Source: Mesoterricola silvestris
GTDB taxonomy: Bacteria; Acidobacteriota; Holophagae; Holophagales; Holophagaceae
DNA: 64,000 nt
Reading direction: 5' to 3'
NCBI RefSeq assembly: GCF_030295405.1
Contig: NZ_AP027080.1
Coordinates: 620,001 to 684,000, forward strand
Part shown: piece by piece, positions 1 through 8,515 of the stretch
Position numbering within the stretch: position 1 is the stretch's first letter
Layout of the letters: each line of letters begins with the position of its first letter
Made by a program: the position numbers and the translations under genes
The notes under the pieces: model-generated
Told to the model about the DNA's origin: nothing
The model's database searches: none
Seen by the model: the letters and a program-made list of their open reading frames with translations, nothing else

Positions 1-1025
1 TCGGGTTCCCCGGCCAGGGGGTGGTAGCACCAGAAGGTGTGGGGAAGGCGGACGGAGCGCTCCGCGTAGGCGTCCTCGGTGACCCCGGGGGGGTCCAGGA
101 AGGGGTCCGTGATCCGGTAGTCCATGGCCGACAGGCCCGTGGTGCCGGGGTAGGCGAGCCAGGCCACCTGGACGGGGGCGGGCCGGCGGGCGAAGAGCAG
201 GGGGCGGCCCCCGGCCATGTGCATGGTGAGGTCCACGAGGACATCGATGCCGTCCTCGCGGATGATCCGGGCCAGGTCCCCGTCCGGGAGCCCCGCGCAG
301 TCCCGCCACACGTCGCAGGAGGCCCGGAGCCGCTCCGTGACGGCGTCGGGGCGTTGCACGCTCGAGTAGGCGTGGATGGCGAAGGCGGCGCGGTCGTGGT
401 GCGCGAAGAGGGGCAGGGTGAAGAAGGCCTGGCAGTGGTACCGGAAATCCGGCGAGACGTACCCGATGCGCAGCCTGGGGCCGGGCCGGGGGGTGGGGGG
501 CTCCCCCCCCAGGTCCCGGGCGTGGACGCGGTCGAAGTTCCGGGCCTCCTGGAGGATGTCCCCGGCGGAGGCCTCCGGGTCGAAGGCGCGCAGGTAGGCC
601 AGGTTCCCCATGGGCACGGGGTCGGCCGGATCCAGGGCCTGGGCCTCCCGGTGGCAGGCCAGGGCCGCGTCGATGCGGCCCAGGTCCTTGAGGAGGTTGC
701 CCAGGGCCGTGTAGGCCAGGGGGTTTCCCGGCTGCGCCCGGAGAGCCTTTTGGAGGAGGTCGGAAGCCCGGCCGGTATCCCCCAGGGCCCTCGCGGCGAC
801 GCTGGCGTTGATCCAGGCCTCGGGGCAGTCCGCGTCCAGGTAGGCCGCGAGGGCGCCGGTAAGGTCGCCCAGGGCCATCAGGGCGTTGCCCAGGTTGTTG
901 GAGGCTTCGGGAAAGGGCGAAGCGGCCAGGGCCCTGCGGTAGGCCCGGACCGCTCCGGCGAGGTCACCGCGCGAGAGCGCCTCGTCCCCGAGGGAGCAGC
1001 TGGCGAGCGCCTCGGGGTCGGGCAT
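1..1025 (-). CDS. TPR-containing O-GlcNAc transferase-like (SPINDLY family) glycosyltransferase, C-terminus outside window
   Basis: I translated this reading frame from the minus strand. It opens at an ATG at 1025 and runs off the left edge with no stop, so about 341 residues are visible. Roughly residues 5-165 are tetratricopeptide repeats, with recurring A-A--Y--AL----P-A--NLGN-L patterns. From about residue 180 it matches the catalytic region of glycosyltransferase family 41: LRIGYVSPDFRYH, then DVLVDLTMHMAGGRPLLFA, RRPAPVQVAWLAYPGTTG and MDYRITDPFLDPPG. Bacterial members are mostly predicted cytosolic protein O-glycosyltransferases, and the substrate here is unknown. The start lies 6 bp after the stop of the upstream secreted-protein gene, so the two are probably co-transcribed. 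The family call is firm; the nucleotide-sugar end of the domain is not in the window. Confidence 0.85.
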   Translation of the reverse strand, partial: MPDPEALASCSLGDEALSRGDLAGAVRAYRRALAASPFPEASNNLGNALMALGDLTGALAAYLDADCPEAWINASVAARALGDTGRASDLLQKALRAQPGNPLAYTALGNLLKDLGRIDAALACHREAQALDPADPVPMGNLAYLRAFDPEASAGDILQEARNFDRVHARDLGGEPPTPRPGPRLRIGYVSPDFRYHCQAFFTLPLFAHHDRAAFAIHAYSSVQRPDAVTERLRASCDVWRDCAGLPDGDLARIIREDGIDVLVDLTMHMAGGRPLLFARRPAPVQVAWLAYPGTTGLSAMDYRITDPFLDPPGVTEDAYAERSVRLPHTFWCYHPLAGEP

Positions 1026-1031
1026 GGGGCC

Positions 1032-2159
1032 TCACTTGCTGGTGAGCGTCACGCTCCGGAGGTTGAAACCGCCGCGCTGGAGGTCCAGCACCTTCCCGGC
1101 GAGGTTCACCAGGAGCATGGTCTCCAGCTCGTCGCCGCCCTTCTTGGTGGCGCCCACGGGGGGGATGGTGCCGGCGAGCTTGCGCTCCCCGGTCCAGGTC
1201 ATGTTCACGTCGAAGCGCATGGTGCCCACGGGGAAGCCCATCTGGCCCGCGAGGTGGTCGATGCGGCCCTGGGCGTTGTACGAGACGGTGAGGGTGGCCG
1301 GGCCTTCCATGCCGCGGCTCTGGTTCTCGATGGTCACGCTGGTGGGGCGGGTGCCGGTGTAGTGGAAGGTCATGCGGGTGGTGATGCCCTGGGCGGAGTT
1401 GCTGTAGTTCATCTTCGTGGGCAGCTTGGTGGCCTTGTCGAAGACCACGTCCAGCTTGCCCCGCTTCCAGAATCCCAGGCTCTCGGCCATGCTCTGCTCG
1501 CGCTTCTTGGGATCGTAGGCGGAGGTGGGCGACTGGAAGGAGAGCATCTGCCCGCCGGCGCCGTCCTCGCGGCCCAGGGAGGCCTTGAAGAGGGTGCCCT
1601 TGACGTAGACCTCGCGCACGTCGTTCACGCACTGGCTGAACCACCCCAGGAAGGACACGGGGGCGTCCGCCGGGGGCGGATCCACCTTGGTGGTGTAGGC
1701 GTTCATCTCCTTGCTGTACAGGAAGCCCTTCAGGCCGGACCGGTAGTAGAGCAGGGTCCCGAAGTCGCCCTTGAGCTCGGTGCGGAAATCGGCGTTGGCG
1801 AAATAGGTGCCCTTCAGGGTCATGTTGACGGTGCCGCCCTTGGTGAGGCCGCCCTTGACGGCGCCCTGGCCGAGCTGGTCGACCTTCGCGTTGGCGGCGG
1901 CGGCGGTGAAGGCGATGGACAGGGACCCGTCCAGGTCCACGGCCCGCACGTCCTGGTAGGGCTTCCCGAACCACCCGGCGTTGACGGCGTCCAGGACCTG
2001 GTCCAGGTTCTGGCGCGCGAAGGTGGCCTCGATGCTTTCCTTGGCGGCGCCCTTGGGGGCGGGGGCCTTGGCGGCCTTGGGCTTGGCCTGGCCGTGGGCC
2101 AAGGCGGCTCCGCCGAGCACGATGAGGGTGGCCGTAAGGGCAGGAATACCGAATTTCAT
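1032..2159 (-). CDS. Secreted protein of unknown function (375 aa)
   Basis: The ATG at 2159 is preferred over a TTG two codons upstream because a GGAG sits 6 bases before it. The N-terminus MKFGIPALTATLIVLGG with ALAHGQ is a clear Sec signal peptide, followed by a Lys/Ala/Pro-rich linker to about residue 40. The mature part is rich in beta-strand patterns with alternating hydrophobic and Thr/Ser residues and two Cys-poor blocks. I recognise no named domain; the fold could resemble LolA/outer-membrane-carrier style beta sheets, but this is a guess. It lies between a zinc-ribbon gene (19 bp upstream) and the SPINDLY-type glycosyltransferase (6 bp downstream) on the same strand, so it belongs to a three-gene operon. 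Confidence 0.7.
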   Translation of the reverse strand: MKFGIPALTATLIVLGGAALAHGQAKPKAAKAPAPKGAAKESIEATFARQNLDQVLDAVNAGWFGKPYQDVRAVDLDGSLSIAFTAAAANAKVDQLGQGAVKGGLTKGGTVNMTLKGTYFANADFRTELKGDFGTLLYYRSGLKGFLYSKEMNAYTTKVDPPPADAPVSFLGWFSQCVNDVREVYVKGTLFKASLGREDGAGGQMLSFQSPTSAYDPKKREQSMAESLGFWKRGKLDVVFDKATKLPTKMNYSNSAQGITTRMTFHYTGTRPTSVTIENQSRGMEGPATLTVSYNAQGRIDHLAGQMGFPVGTMRFDVNMTWTGERKLAGTIPPVGATKKGGDELETMLLVNLAGKVLDLQRGGFNLRSVTLTSK

Positions 2160-2178
2160 GCACAACTCCGGATGAGGG

Positions 2179-2562
2179 CTATCGCCGTTCAGTGTGAGGC
2201 TTCTGGGCCTGAAGTTCCCGCTTCCGCCTGGAAAAGCAGGACGCGCAGAAGGCCGCGGCGGGATCGGTGGGGACGAAATCCACGTATTCCTGGGTTCCGC
2301 ATTCCACGCAGGTGATCTGGGTGAGGATCTGGGCTTCGTTCTTGCGCGCGGGCTTGCGCGCCGGGAGCGTCTTCTTGTAGCAGTGGGGGCAATTGAAGAA
2401 CTTCTCGTCCGGCGACAGCCGGAAGGTGCGCCCGCAGGTGGCGCAGACCTTCTCGCGGGTGGTGACGGCGGGCTTGGCCTCGCGCTTCTGGATCTTCACG
2501 ACGCCGGGGGAGGCCGGCTCGGCGGGGGGGGGATTGGGCTGGGCGGGGAGTCGTGGGGTCAT
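2179..2562 (-). CDS. Zinc-ribbon protein with CxxC-x17-CxxC domain
   Basis: This 127-residue protein has a Pro-rich N-terminus (to about residue 35) and two zinc-binding modules. The first is CATCGRTFRLSPDEKFFNCP plus HC, a CxxC...CxxC ribbon at about 42-63. The second is CVECGTQEYVDF...FCASC, whose two CxxC pairs are separated by exactly 17 residues; that is the CxxC-x17-CxxC small-domain type found in many environmental bacteria. The C-terminus is basic (SRRKRELQAQ). It is probably a nucleic-acid or protein-binding accessory factor, but no specific role is known to me. It is the first gene of the minus-strand operon that continues into the secreted protein and the glycosyltransferase. The ribosome site before ATG 2562 is weak. 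Confidence 0.7.
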   Translation of the reverse strand: MTPRLPAQPNPPPAEPASPGVVKIQKREAKPAVTTREKVCATCGRTFRLSPDEKFFNCPHCYKKTLPARKPARKNEAQILTQITCVECGTQEYVDFVPTDPAAAFCASCFSRRKRELQAQKPHTERR

Positions 2563-2649
2563 CTTCTGCTCTTCGGGTGACGGGCTTCCGTTGAAATCAT
2601 AACATCTCTATGGGCTCCCCCCCGGGGCGGGCGATGGCATCCTGGAGCC

Positions 2650-3585
2650 ATGGAAAACGCTTCCCGGCTCCTGCGACCCCTCCTGGACGGCAACCCCAGG
2701 GCCCTGGCCCGGGCCATTTCCTGGATGGAGAACGGCCACGCCGAGGCCAGGAGCCTCATGGCCAGCGTCTGGCCCCACCTGGGGCGGGCCATGGTCATCG
2801 GGCTCACCGGGGCCCCGGGAAGCGGGAAATCGACCCTCACGGACCAGCTGGCCCGGGCCCTGCGGGCCGAGGGCAAGCGGGTGGGGATCCTCGCGGTGGA
2901 CCCCACCTCCCCCTTCAGCGGGGGGGCCATCCTGGGGGACCGCATCCGCATGGGGCGCATCGCGGCCGACCCGGGCGTCTTCATCCGCTCCATGGCCACC
3001 CGGGGGGCCCTGGGGGGCCTGGCCCGGGCCACCCAGGACGCCATCGACCTGCTGGACGCCGCGGGGTGGGACGTGGTGATCGTGGAGACGGTGGGCGTGG
3101 GCCAGGACGAGGTGGACGTGGTGAGCTGCGTGGAGACCTGCTGCGTGGTCCTGGTGCCGGGCATGGGCGACGAGATCCAGGCCATCAAGGCCGGCATCAT
3201 GGAGGTGGCGGACATCTTCATCGTCAACAAGGCGGACCGGGACGGGGTGGAAAAGGTGGAGATGGAGATCCAGGCCATGAAGTCCCTGGGCTCCGTGAAG
3301 GCCTGGGACCCCCCGGCCCTGCGCACCGTGGCCTCCCAGGGGGAGGGCATCGCGGAGCTGCTGGGGAAGACCCGGGAGCACGGGGCCTGGTTGAAGGCCC
3401 ACGGCGGCTTCCAGGCCAAGGCCCGGGAGCGGGCCCGCATCCGCTTCGACGCCCTGCTGGCGGAAGAAGCGTCCCGAAGGGCCCGGGCCCGGGCGGGATC
3501 CCCCCGGGTGGAAGCGGTCATCCAGGCGATCGCCGACCGGTCCATGGACCCCTATGCGGCGGTGGATCAAGTACTTGGTTATTGA
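2650..3585 (+). CDS. meaB: Methylmalonyl-CoA mutase-associated GTPase MeaB (ArgK family)
   Basis: The protein (311 aa) is a G3E-family P-loop GTPase that guards and reloads the cobalamin of methylmalonyl-CoA mutase. Walker A GAPGSGKST is at residues 54-62. It is followed by VGILAVDPTSPFSGGAILGD, RIRMGRIAADPGVFIRSMAT, the Walker B stretch DVVIVETVGVGQDEVDV, and the guanine-specificity motif NKAD near 192. These are all MeaB hallmarks, and the length is normal for the family. A Gly/Asp-poor C-terminal dimerisation tail ends in DPYAAVDQVLGY. The mutase itself is not in the window. The gene is followed by a PilZ-like gene 30 bp on. GGAG precedes the start by only two bases, so spacing is tight. 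The presence of the gene implies a propionate/methylmalonyl pathway in the organism. Confidence 0.95.
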   Translation: MENASRLLRPLLDGNPRALARAISWMENGHAEARSLMASVWPHLGRAMVIGLTGAPGSGKSTLTDQLARALRAEGKRVGILAVDPTSPFSGGAILGDRIRMGRIAADPGVFIRSMATRGALGGLARATQDAIDLLDAAGWDVVIVETVGVGQDEVDVVSCVETCCVVLVPGMGDEIQAIKAGIMEVADIFIVNKADRDGVEKVEMEIQAMKSLGSVKAWDPPALRTVASQGEGIAELLGKTREHGAWLKAHGGFQAKARERARIRFDALLAEEASRRARARAGSPRVEAVIQAIADRSMDPYAAVDQVLGY

Positions 3586-3615
3586 GTTTTCCCACGCCCA
3601 CCACATAATCACCGC

Positions 3616-4785
3616 ATGCCAGCGGAATTCTTCCAACTCGACGACAGAGCGGCCATCCGGATGGTCTTCCAGCGGCTGTGCCGCTCCGGTGGCGATATCA
3701 CGATGAAGGTGGAGGGCCGGGACTGGACCTTCCCCATCTTCGAGGAGGTGGAGGGGCGGATCCTGGTGGGCATCACCGGGGCCGAGCGCGCCAAGTGGAA
3801 CATGAACGTCGGGGACCACTACCGCATGGCCGTCCTGGACCGGGGCCGCAAGTTCCAGGGCACGGTGGAGGTGGCCGGCTTCGGGCAGCTGGAGGGCTCG
3901 GACTGCGTCCACCTGGAGCAGCCCCGCAGCCTCAAGGGCCGGGACTACCGCGGGCTTTCGGACTACCTCCCGGAGAAGGACGTCGCCGCGGTGTTCACGA
4001 GCCCCACCAATGACTTCTGCGACGCCCGCGTGCGGGCCCTGGGGCAGGACGGCCTGCTGCTGCCCCTCTACGGCAGCGGGGCGGTGAAGGAGGGCCAGCT
4101 CAAGGTGGACACCCCCACCACCCTGGAGCTGGCCGTGGACCCGGACACCAAGTTCATCCTCAAGGCCGTGTGCGACACCATCGAGGAAGGGGTCGTGGGC
4201 ATCCGCTTCACGGAAAAGCACGACGCGCCCGCGCTCCGGACCTACCGGAACTGGCTGGAGGAGGCCATGGCCGCCCAGGCCCGCAAGGACCGGGAGCTCT
4301 TCCAGTCCCGGGGCCTCCGGGCCGACCGGTCCAAGGCGGGGGTCCAGAGGTCGGGCCCCACCCTCCAGGTGCTTTCGGACCGGGATCCCCTGGTGCTGGT
4401 CATCAGCGAACCCCCCTTCTCGGTGCGCATGGCCGAGGCCGTGGGCCGGAAGTTCGGGGTGGCCGGGCTGGATTTCGCCCGGGGCGAGGTGCGGCCCCTG
4501 GTCAAGCCCCTGGGGGTGGAGGACGGCGCCTGGGGGCGGGTGAAGCTGGTGGTGGTCCACCAGCGGCTGCGCGCCATGAGCGGCATGGAGCTGGCCGCCA
4601 AGCTCATCAAGGACGAGCGCTGCCCGGTGCCGGTCCTGGTGGCCGGTCCCGAGGAGGACGCCGCCCTCAAGCGGAACCGGGCCCTGGGCTTCGGGGCCGT
4701 GGACTTCCTGCCGGTGGATCCCTTCCGCATCCTGGCGGTGATCCAGGCCCTGGACCAGACCCTCAAGAGCTTCTACCCCTCGTAG
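3616..4785 (+). CDS. YcgR/PilZ-like protein with C-terminal pseudo-receiver domain
   Basis: The first ~110 residues of this 389-aa protein form a YcgR-type beta domain ([38 protein letters not shown]). Residues ~115-220 resemble PilZ but lack the canonical RxxxR and D/NxSxxG c-di-GMP motifs. Residues ~255-385 have receiver-like alternation ([11 protein letters not shown]..., [45 protein letters not shown]). The phospho-acceptor Asp position is His and the conserved Lys before the last strand is replaced. The order of domains matches the gene at 17522-18640, so the two appear to be paralogues. No Shine-Dalgarno is visible before ATG 3616. The 3' end overlaps the convergent dctA by 13 bp. The role is inferred to be signalling in motility or surface behaviour. 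Confidence 0.65.
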   Translation: MPAEFFQLDDRAAIRMVFQRLCRSGGDITMKVEGRDWTFPIFEEVEGRILVGITGAERAKWNMNVGDHYRMAVLDRGRKFQGTVEVAGFGQLEGSDCVHLEQPRSLKGRDYRGLSDYLPEKDVAAVFTSPTNDFCDARVRALGQDGLLLPLYGSGAVKEGQLKVDTPTTLELAVDPDTKFILKAVCDTIEEGVVGIRFTEKHDAPALRTYRNWLEEAMAAQARKDRELFQSRGLRADRSKAGVQRSGPTLQVLSDRDPLVLVISEPPFSVRMAEAVGRKFGVAGLDFARGEVRPLVKPLGVEDGAWGRVKLVVVHQRLRAMSGMELAAKLIKDERCPVPVLVAGPEEDAALKRNRALGFGAVDFLPVDPFRILAVIQALDQTLKSFYPS

Positions 4786-6098
4786 TTCACCCCGGGCTGC
4801 GCCGGGACGCGGGAGAGCTGGTACTCCTCCTCCTCCACGACCCGGGGGTTGTCCAGGAAGTAGTTGGCCCGGTCCAGGTCCAGCTCGCCCTCCCACTTGG
4901 ACACGGCCACGGAGGCCACGCCGTTGCCGATGAGGTTGGTGATGGCCCGGGCCTCGCTCATGAAGCGGTCGATGCCCAGCAGCAGGGCCAGGCCCGCCAC
5001 GGGGATGTTGCCCACCACGGAGAGGGTGGCCGCCAGGGTGATGAAGCCCCCGCCCGTGACGGCCGCGGCGCCCTTGGAGGTGAGCAGCAGGATGGCCAGG
5101 ATGTAGAGCTGCTGGGTGAGGGTGACGTGGGTGTTGGTGGCCTGGGCGATGAAGAGCGCCGCCAGGGTGAGGTAGATGGAGGTGCCGTCCAGGTTGAAGG
5201 AGTAGCCCATGGGGATGACCATGCCCACCACGGACTTGGAGCAGCCCAGGCGCTCCATCTTCTCCATCATGAGGGGCAGCGCGCTCTCCGAGGAGGAGGT
5301 GCCCAGCACGATGAGGATCTCCTCGCGGATGTAGCGCAGGAACTTGAAGATGTTCAGGCCCGAGTAGCGCATGACCGAGCCCAGCACGAGGATGACGAAC
5401 AGGAGGCTGGTGGCGTAGAAGCACGCGATGAGCTTGCCCAGGCTCACCAGGGAGTGGAGGCCGTACTTGCCCACGGTGAAGGCCATGGCGCCGAAGGCCC
5501 CGATGGGGGCCAGGCGCATGACCATGGCCACGAGGCGGAAAAAGACCTTGTTGAGGCCGTCCAGGAACTTCATGACGGGGATGCCGTCGTCCTTGACGAA
5601 GGCCAGGGCGCTGCCGAAGAGCATGGCGAAGAGCAGTATCTGGAGGATGTCTCCCTTGGCGAAGGCGTCGGCCACGTCCTTGGGGATGATGTTCATGATG
5701 AAGTCCACGGTGGAGAGGTGCGGGCCGTGGGTGTAGGCCGAGATGGCCTTGGCGTCCAGGGTGGCCGGGTTGATGTTCATGCCGGCCCCGGGCCTGACGA
5801 AGTTGGCGATCATGAGCCCGATGGCCAGGGCGATGGTGGTGAGCACCTCGAAGTACAGGAGGCCCTTGCCGCCCACGCGGCCCACCTTCTTCATGTCGCC
5901 CATCTTGGCGATGCCCAGCACCACCGTGAGGAAGATGATGGGCGCGATGAGCATCTTCACCAGCTTGATGAAGCCCTCCCCCAGGGGACGCATGGAAGCC
6001 GCGAACTCCGGACGGAAATATCCCAGCCAGGCCCCGACGAGCACAGCGATGATGACCTGGAGATAGAGGCTATGCCTGAGCTTTTGCAGTAACTTCAA
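4773..6098 (-). CDS. dctA: C4-dicarboxylate/cation symporter DctA
   Basis: The 441-residue protein is a dicarboxylate/amino acid:cation symporter (DAACS/SLC1 family) with about eight membrane segments and two re-entrant loops. Diagnostic stretches are [20 protein letters not shown], the serine-rich hairpin [36 protein letters not shown], and [20 protein letters not shown] with the conserved N-x-x-G-N pattern near the end. It is expected to import succinate, fumarate or malate with protons or sodium. The start is TTG at 6098: no ATG is available near the N-terminus, and CAGGAG lies 7 bases upstream. The gene follows the EamA gene by 70 bp on the same strand. Together with PckG downstream in the window it suggests growth on organic acids. 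Confidence 0.93.
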   Translation of the reverse strand: MKLLQKLRHSLYLQVIIAVLVGAWLGYFRPEFAASMRPLGEGFIKLVKMLIAPIIFLTVVLGIAKMGDMKKVGRVGGKGLLYFEVLTTIALAIGLMIANFVRPGAGMNINPATLDAKAISAYTHGPHLSTVDFIMNIIPKDVADAFAKGDILQILLFAMLFGSALAFVKDDGIPVMKFLDGLNKVFFRLVAMVMRLAPIGAFGAMAFTVGKYGLHSLVSLGKLIACFYATSLLFVILVLGSVMRYSGLNIFKFLRYIREEILIVLGTSSSESALPLMMEKMERLGCSKSVVGMVIPMGYSFNLDGTSIYLTLAALFIAQATNTHVTLTQQLYILAILLLTSKGAAAVTGGGFITLAATLSVVGNIPVAGLALLLGIDRFMSEARAITNLIGNGVASVAVSKWEGELDLDRANYFLDNPRVVEEEEYQLSRVPAQPGVNYEG

Positions 6099-6168
6099 GG
6101 TATTCTCCTGAGAAAGGGATTCCCGATTAAGGTATCGGAAATCCTCCGGGATTCAGGAGTTGATTTTC

Positions 6169-7059
6169 TTAAATCCAGAAGAGCGCGGCCGCTCCTGCGA
6201 TCGATAGCACGGTGCCAGCCCACGCCCTGGGCGAGATCCGCTCCTTGAAGACGCCCATGGAAATGGGGAGGAGCAGGACGGGGGACAGGGACATGAGCGT
6301 CGCGGCCACGCCCATGGATGTGTGGGTTATCGCATACAGGGACAGCACGACGCCGATGACCGGCCCCGTGATGGCCCCCGCGAAGATGTAGGACGTGGCT
6401 TTCACGTCCTTCATGCGCCGGGCGTGGTCCAGGAACTGGCCCCGGAAAAGGAACCAGACACTTATGGCCACGGTGCCCGCCACCACCCGCACCAGGTTGG
6501 CCGACACCGGATGGAAGCCGCCCCGCATGCCCATTTCCGAAAGGATGAGGCCCACGGACTGGCCCAGGGCGCCACCGACGCCCAGGAGGACGCCCAGGGC
6601 GGCGTGCTTCGGCCGCTCGCTTTCCCCGTGGCCCTCCCCCACCACCCAGGCGATGCCGGCCAGGGTGGCCAGGATGGCCGCGACCTTGGGGAGCCCCAGG
6701 GACTGGGCCAGGAAGATCCGGGCCAGGATGGCGCTGAAGACGGGCGAAAGAGTCATGAGGAGCATGGCCACCCGGGCCCCCAGGAGCAGGAAGGCCTCGA
6801 AGAGCAGGGCGTCCCCCACGGCGAACCCGATGAGGCCGGAGATGGCCAGGGGCACCAGGCGGTGGGCGCCGGCGTTGAAGGGGAAGGCCGTGCCGAAGGC
6901 CGCCAGGTGGAACAGGACCAGCATGGCCAGGGCCATGAAGAGCCGGGACGCGTTCACCGCCTGGGATCCCACCCGGCGGCCCGCCACGGTGAAGCACACC
7001 GAATTGAAGGCCCAGCAAAGGGACGTCGCCAGGGCTGCCAATTCGCCTGCGTAGGCCAT
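6169..7059 (-). CDS. EamA/DMT-family membrane transporter
   Basis: The protein (296 aa) has ten predicted hydrophobic segments arranged as two tandem five-helix EamA repeats. The first runs from MAYAGELAALATSLCWAFN to about residue 135 (IAWVVGEG). The second runs from HAALGVLLGVGGALGQSVGL to the end (AGTVLSIAGAAALFWI). Typical motifs are FAVGDALLFEAFLLLGAR, MLLMTLSPVFSAILAR and AATLMSLSPVLLLPISM, followed by the conserved F-E/K-R-I before the last helix. Members export amino acids, nucleosides or other metabolites, and the substrate cannot be told here. The ATG at 7059 is the only good start of a much longer open frame whose upstream part is an artefact. It is divergent from cydA and upstream of dctA. 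Confidence 0.85.
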   Translation of the reverse strand: MAYAGELAALATSLCWAFNSVCFTVAGRRVGSQAVNASRLFMALAMLVLFHLAAFGTAFPFNAGAHRLVPLAISGLIGFAVGDALLFEAFLLLGARVAMLLMTLSPVFSAILARIFLAQSLGLPKVAAILATLAGIAWVVGEGHGESERPKHAALGVLLGVGGALGQSVGLILSEMGMRGGFHPVSANLVRVVAGTVAISVWFLFRGQFLDHARRMKDVKATSYIFAGAITGPVIGVVLSLYAITHTSMGVAATLMSLSPVLLLPISMGVFKERISPRAWAGTVLSIAGAAALFWI

Positions 7060-7118
7060 GCGGACTCCGGAACAGGCGCACAGGCGCCTGGCCTCATAAT
7101 ACGATGTTAGCGCCCAGC

Positions 7119-7148
7119 TTGTCGAAACCAAGCAACCCGGTCTACTAT
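7119..7148 (+). promoter_or_regulatory. Candidate sigma70-type promoter of cydAB
   Basis: A TTGTCG box at 7119-7124 is followed, after an 18-base spacer, by TACTAT at 7143-7148. This is 35 bases upstream of the cydA ATG in a locally AT-richer patch between divergent genes. The match is by eye only, so a start-site map would be needed to confirm it. Confidence 0.35.
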
Positions 7149-7182
7149 TTCCAGGTCGCAACATTGGGCGTGGGGTATTGAC

Positions 7183-8505
7183 ATGGATGGTCTTCTCTTC
7201 TGGCACCGGTTCCAGTTCGGGTTCACGGCGACCTTCCACTACCTGTTTCCCCAGCTGACCATGGGGCTGGCGCTCCTGATCCTGGTCTTCAAGGGGCTGG
7301 CCCTGTACCGGGGGGAGGAGCGGTTCAACGAGGCCGCCCGGTTCTGGATCCGCATCTTCGGCCTGACCTTCGGGGTGGGCGTGGTGACGGGGATCCCGCT
7401 GGAATTCCAGTTCGGAACCAACTGGGCGCGGTTTTCCCGGGACGCCGGCGGCGTCATCGGCCAGACCCTGGCCATGGAGGGCATGTTCGCCTTCTTCCTG
7501 GAGAGCACCTTCCTGGGCCTCCTGGTGTGGGGCGAGAAGAAACTGGGCCCGCGGCTCCACGCGGCGGCCGCCCTGGCCCTGTTCCTGGGGAGCTGGCTCT
7601 CGGGCTACTTCATCGTGGCCACCAACGCCTTCATGCAGCACCCGGTGGGCCACCGGGTGCTGGCGGACGGGACCCTGGGGCTGGAGCACTTCGGGGCCTT
7701 CCTCTTCAATCCCTGGGCCCTGGTGCAGTACGCCCACACCATGACCGGCGCGGTGGTGACCGGCGCCTTCGTGGTGGCGGCGGTGGGGGCCTTCTGGACC
7801 CTGCAGGGGATCCACGGGGCCCAGGCGCGGCTCTACCTCAAGGCCGGGGTGCTGGCGGGCTTCATCGGGGCCTGCGCGGCGGCCTTTCCCACCGGGGACC
7901 TCCAGGGCAAGCAGGTGGCGCGCCACCAGCCCGTCGCCCTGGCGGCCATGGAGGGGCGCTGGCAGAGCGGGCGCTACGCGGAAGTGAACCTCATCGGCCA
8001 GCCGGACGTGGCCCGGCAGCGCCTGGACAATCCGGTGCGCCTCCCTGGCGTCCTGAGCTTCATCGCCTACGGCTCCTTCTCCAGCGACGTGAAGGGCCTG
8101 GATGACTTCCCCCGGGACACCTGGCCGACGGAGCTGGAGCTGCTCTACTACGGCTTCCACATCATGGTGGGCCTGGGCACGCTCTTCATCGGACTCATGG
8201 GCCTTGCGGCGCTCCTCCTGTGGAAGGGGCGCCTGGAGCGCGCGCGGCCGCTGCTGTGGTGCCTCATGCTGGCCTTCCCCTTCCCCTTCATCGCCAATTC
8301 CGCCGGGTGGATGGTGGCCGAACTGGGGCGCCAGCCCTGGCTGGTGTTCGGGCTCCTGAGGACGGCCTCGGGCACCTCGGCGCTGGTGCACCCGGGCCAG
8401 ACGGTGTTCACGACCCTGGGCTTCGCCGGGCTCTACCTGGTGCTGGGCCTGCTCTACCTCTTCCTGGTGGCCCGGGAAGTGGCCAACGGCCCCGAAGCCC
8501 ACTGA
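7183..8505 (+). CDS. cydA: Cytochrome bd ubiquinol oxidase subunit I
   Basis: This is the heme-bearing subunit of the terminal quinol oxidase in the inner membrane, which reduces O2 to water with high affinity. Length is 440 aa, shorter than the E. coli protein, consistent with a short Q-loop (CIO-like) form. Heme ligands are visible: His19 in FTATFHYLFPQ, His185 in QYAHTMTGAVVTGAF, and Met377 in SAGWMVAELGRQPW, which also carries the family GRQPW signature. The QPVALAAMEG segment matches the quinol-binding region. cydB starts 10 bp after the stop. Upstream is a plausible promoter and no regulator gene, so oxygen control cannot be read from the sequence. Confidence 0.95.
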   Translation: MDGLLFWHRFQFGFTATFHYLFPQLTMGLALLILVFKGLALYRGEERFNEAARFWIRIFGLTFGVGVVTGIPLEFQFGTNWARFSRDAGGVIGQTLAMEGMFAFFLESTFLGLLVWGEKKLGPRLHAAAALALFLGSWLSGYFIVATNAFMQHPVGHRVLADGTLGLEHFGAFLFNPWALVQYAHTMTGAVVTGAFVVAAVGAFWTLQGIHGAQARLYLKAGVLAGFIGACAAAFPTGDLQGKQVARHQPVALAAMEGRWQSGRYAEVNLIGQPDVARQRLDNPVRLPGVLSFIAYGSFSSDVKGLDDFPRDTWPTELELLYYGFHIMVGLGTLFIGLMGLAALLLWKGRLERARPLLWCLMLAFPFPFIANSAGWMVAELGRQPWLVFGLLRTASGTSALVHPGQTVFTTLGFAGLYLVLGLLYLFLVAREVANGPEAH

Positions 8506-8515
8506 GGAGACGGTC

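Noticed and set aside
21-2315. Long plus-strand frame of 764 codons at the left edge
   Set aside because: It is the complement shadow of the TPR glycosyltransferase and secreted protein on the minus strand. The translation is Gly/Val/Ala-rich without any family motif.
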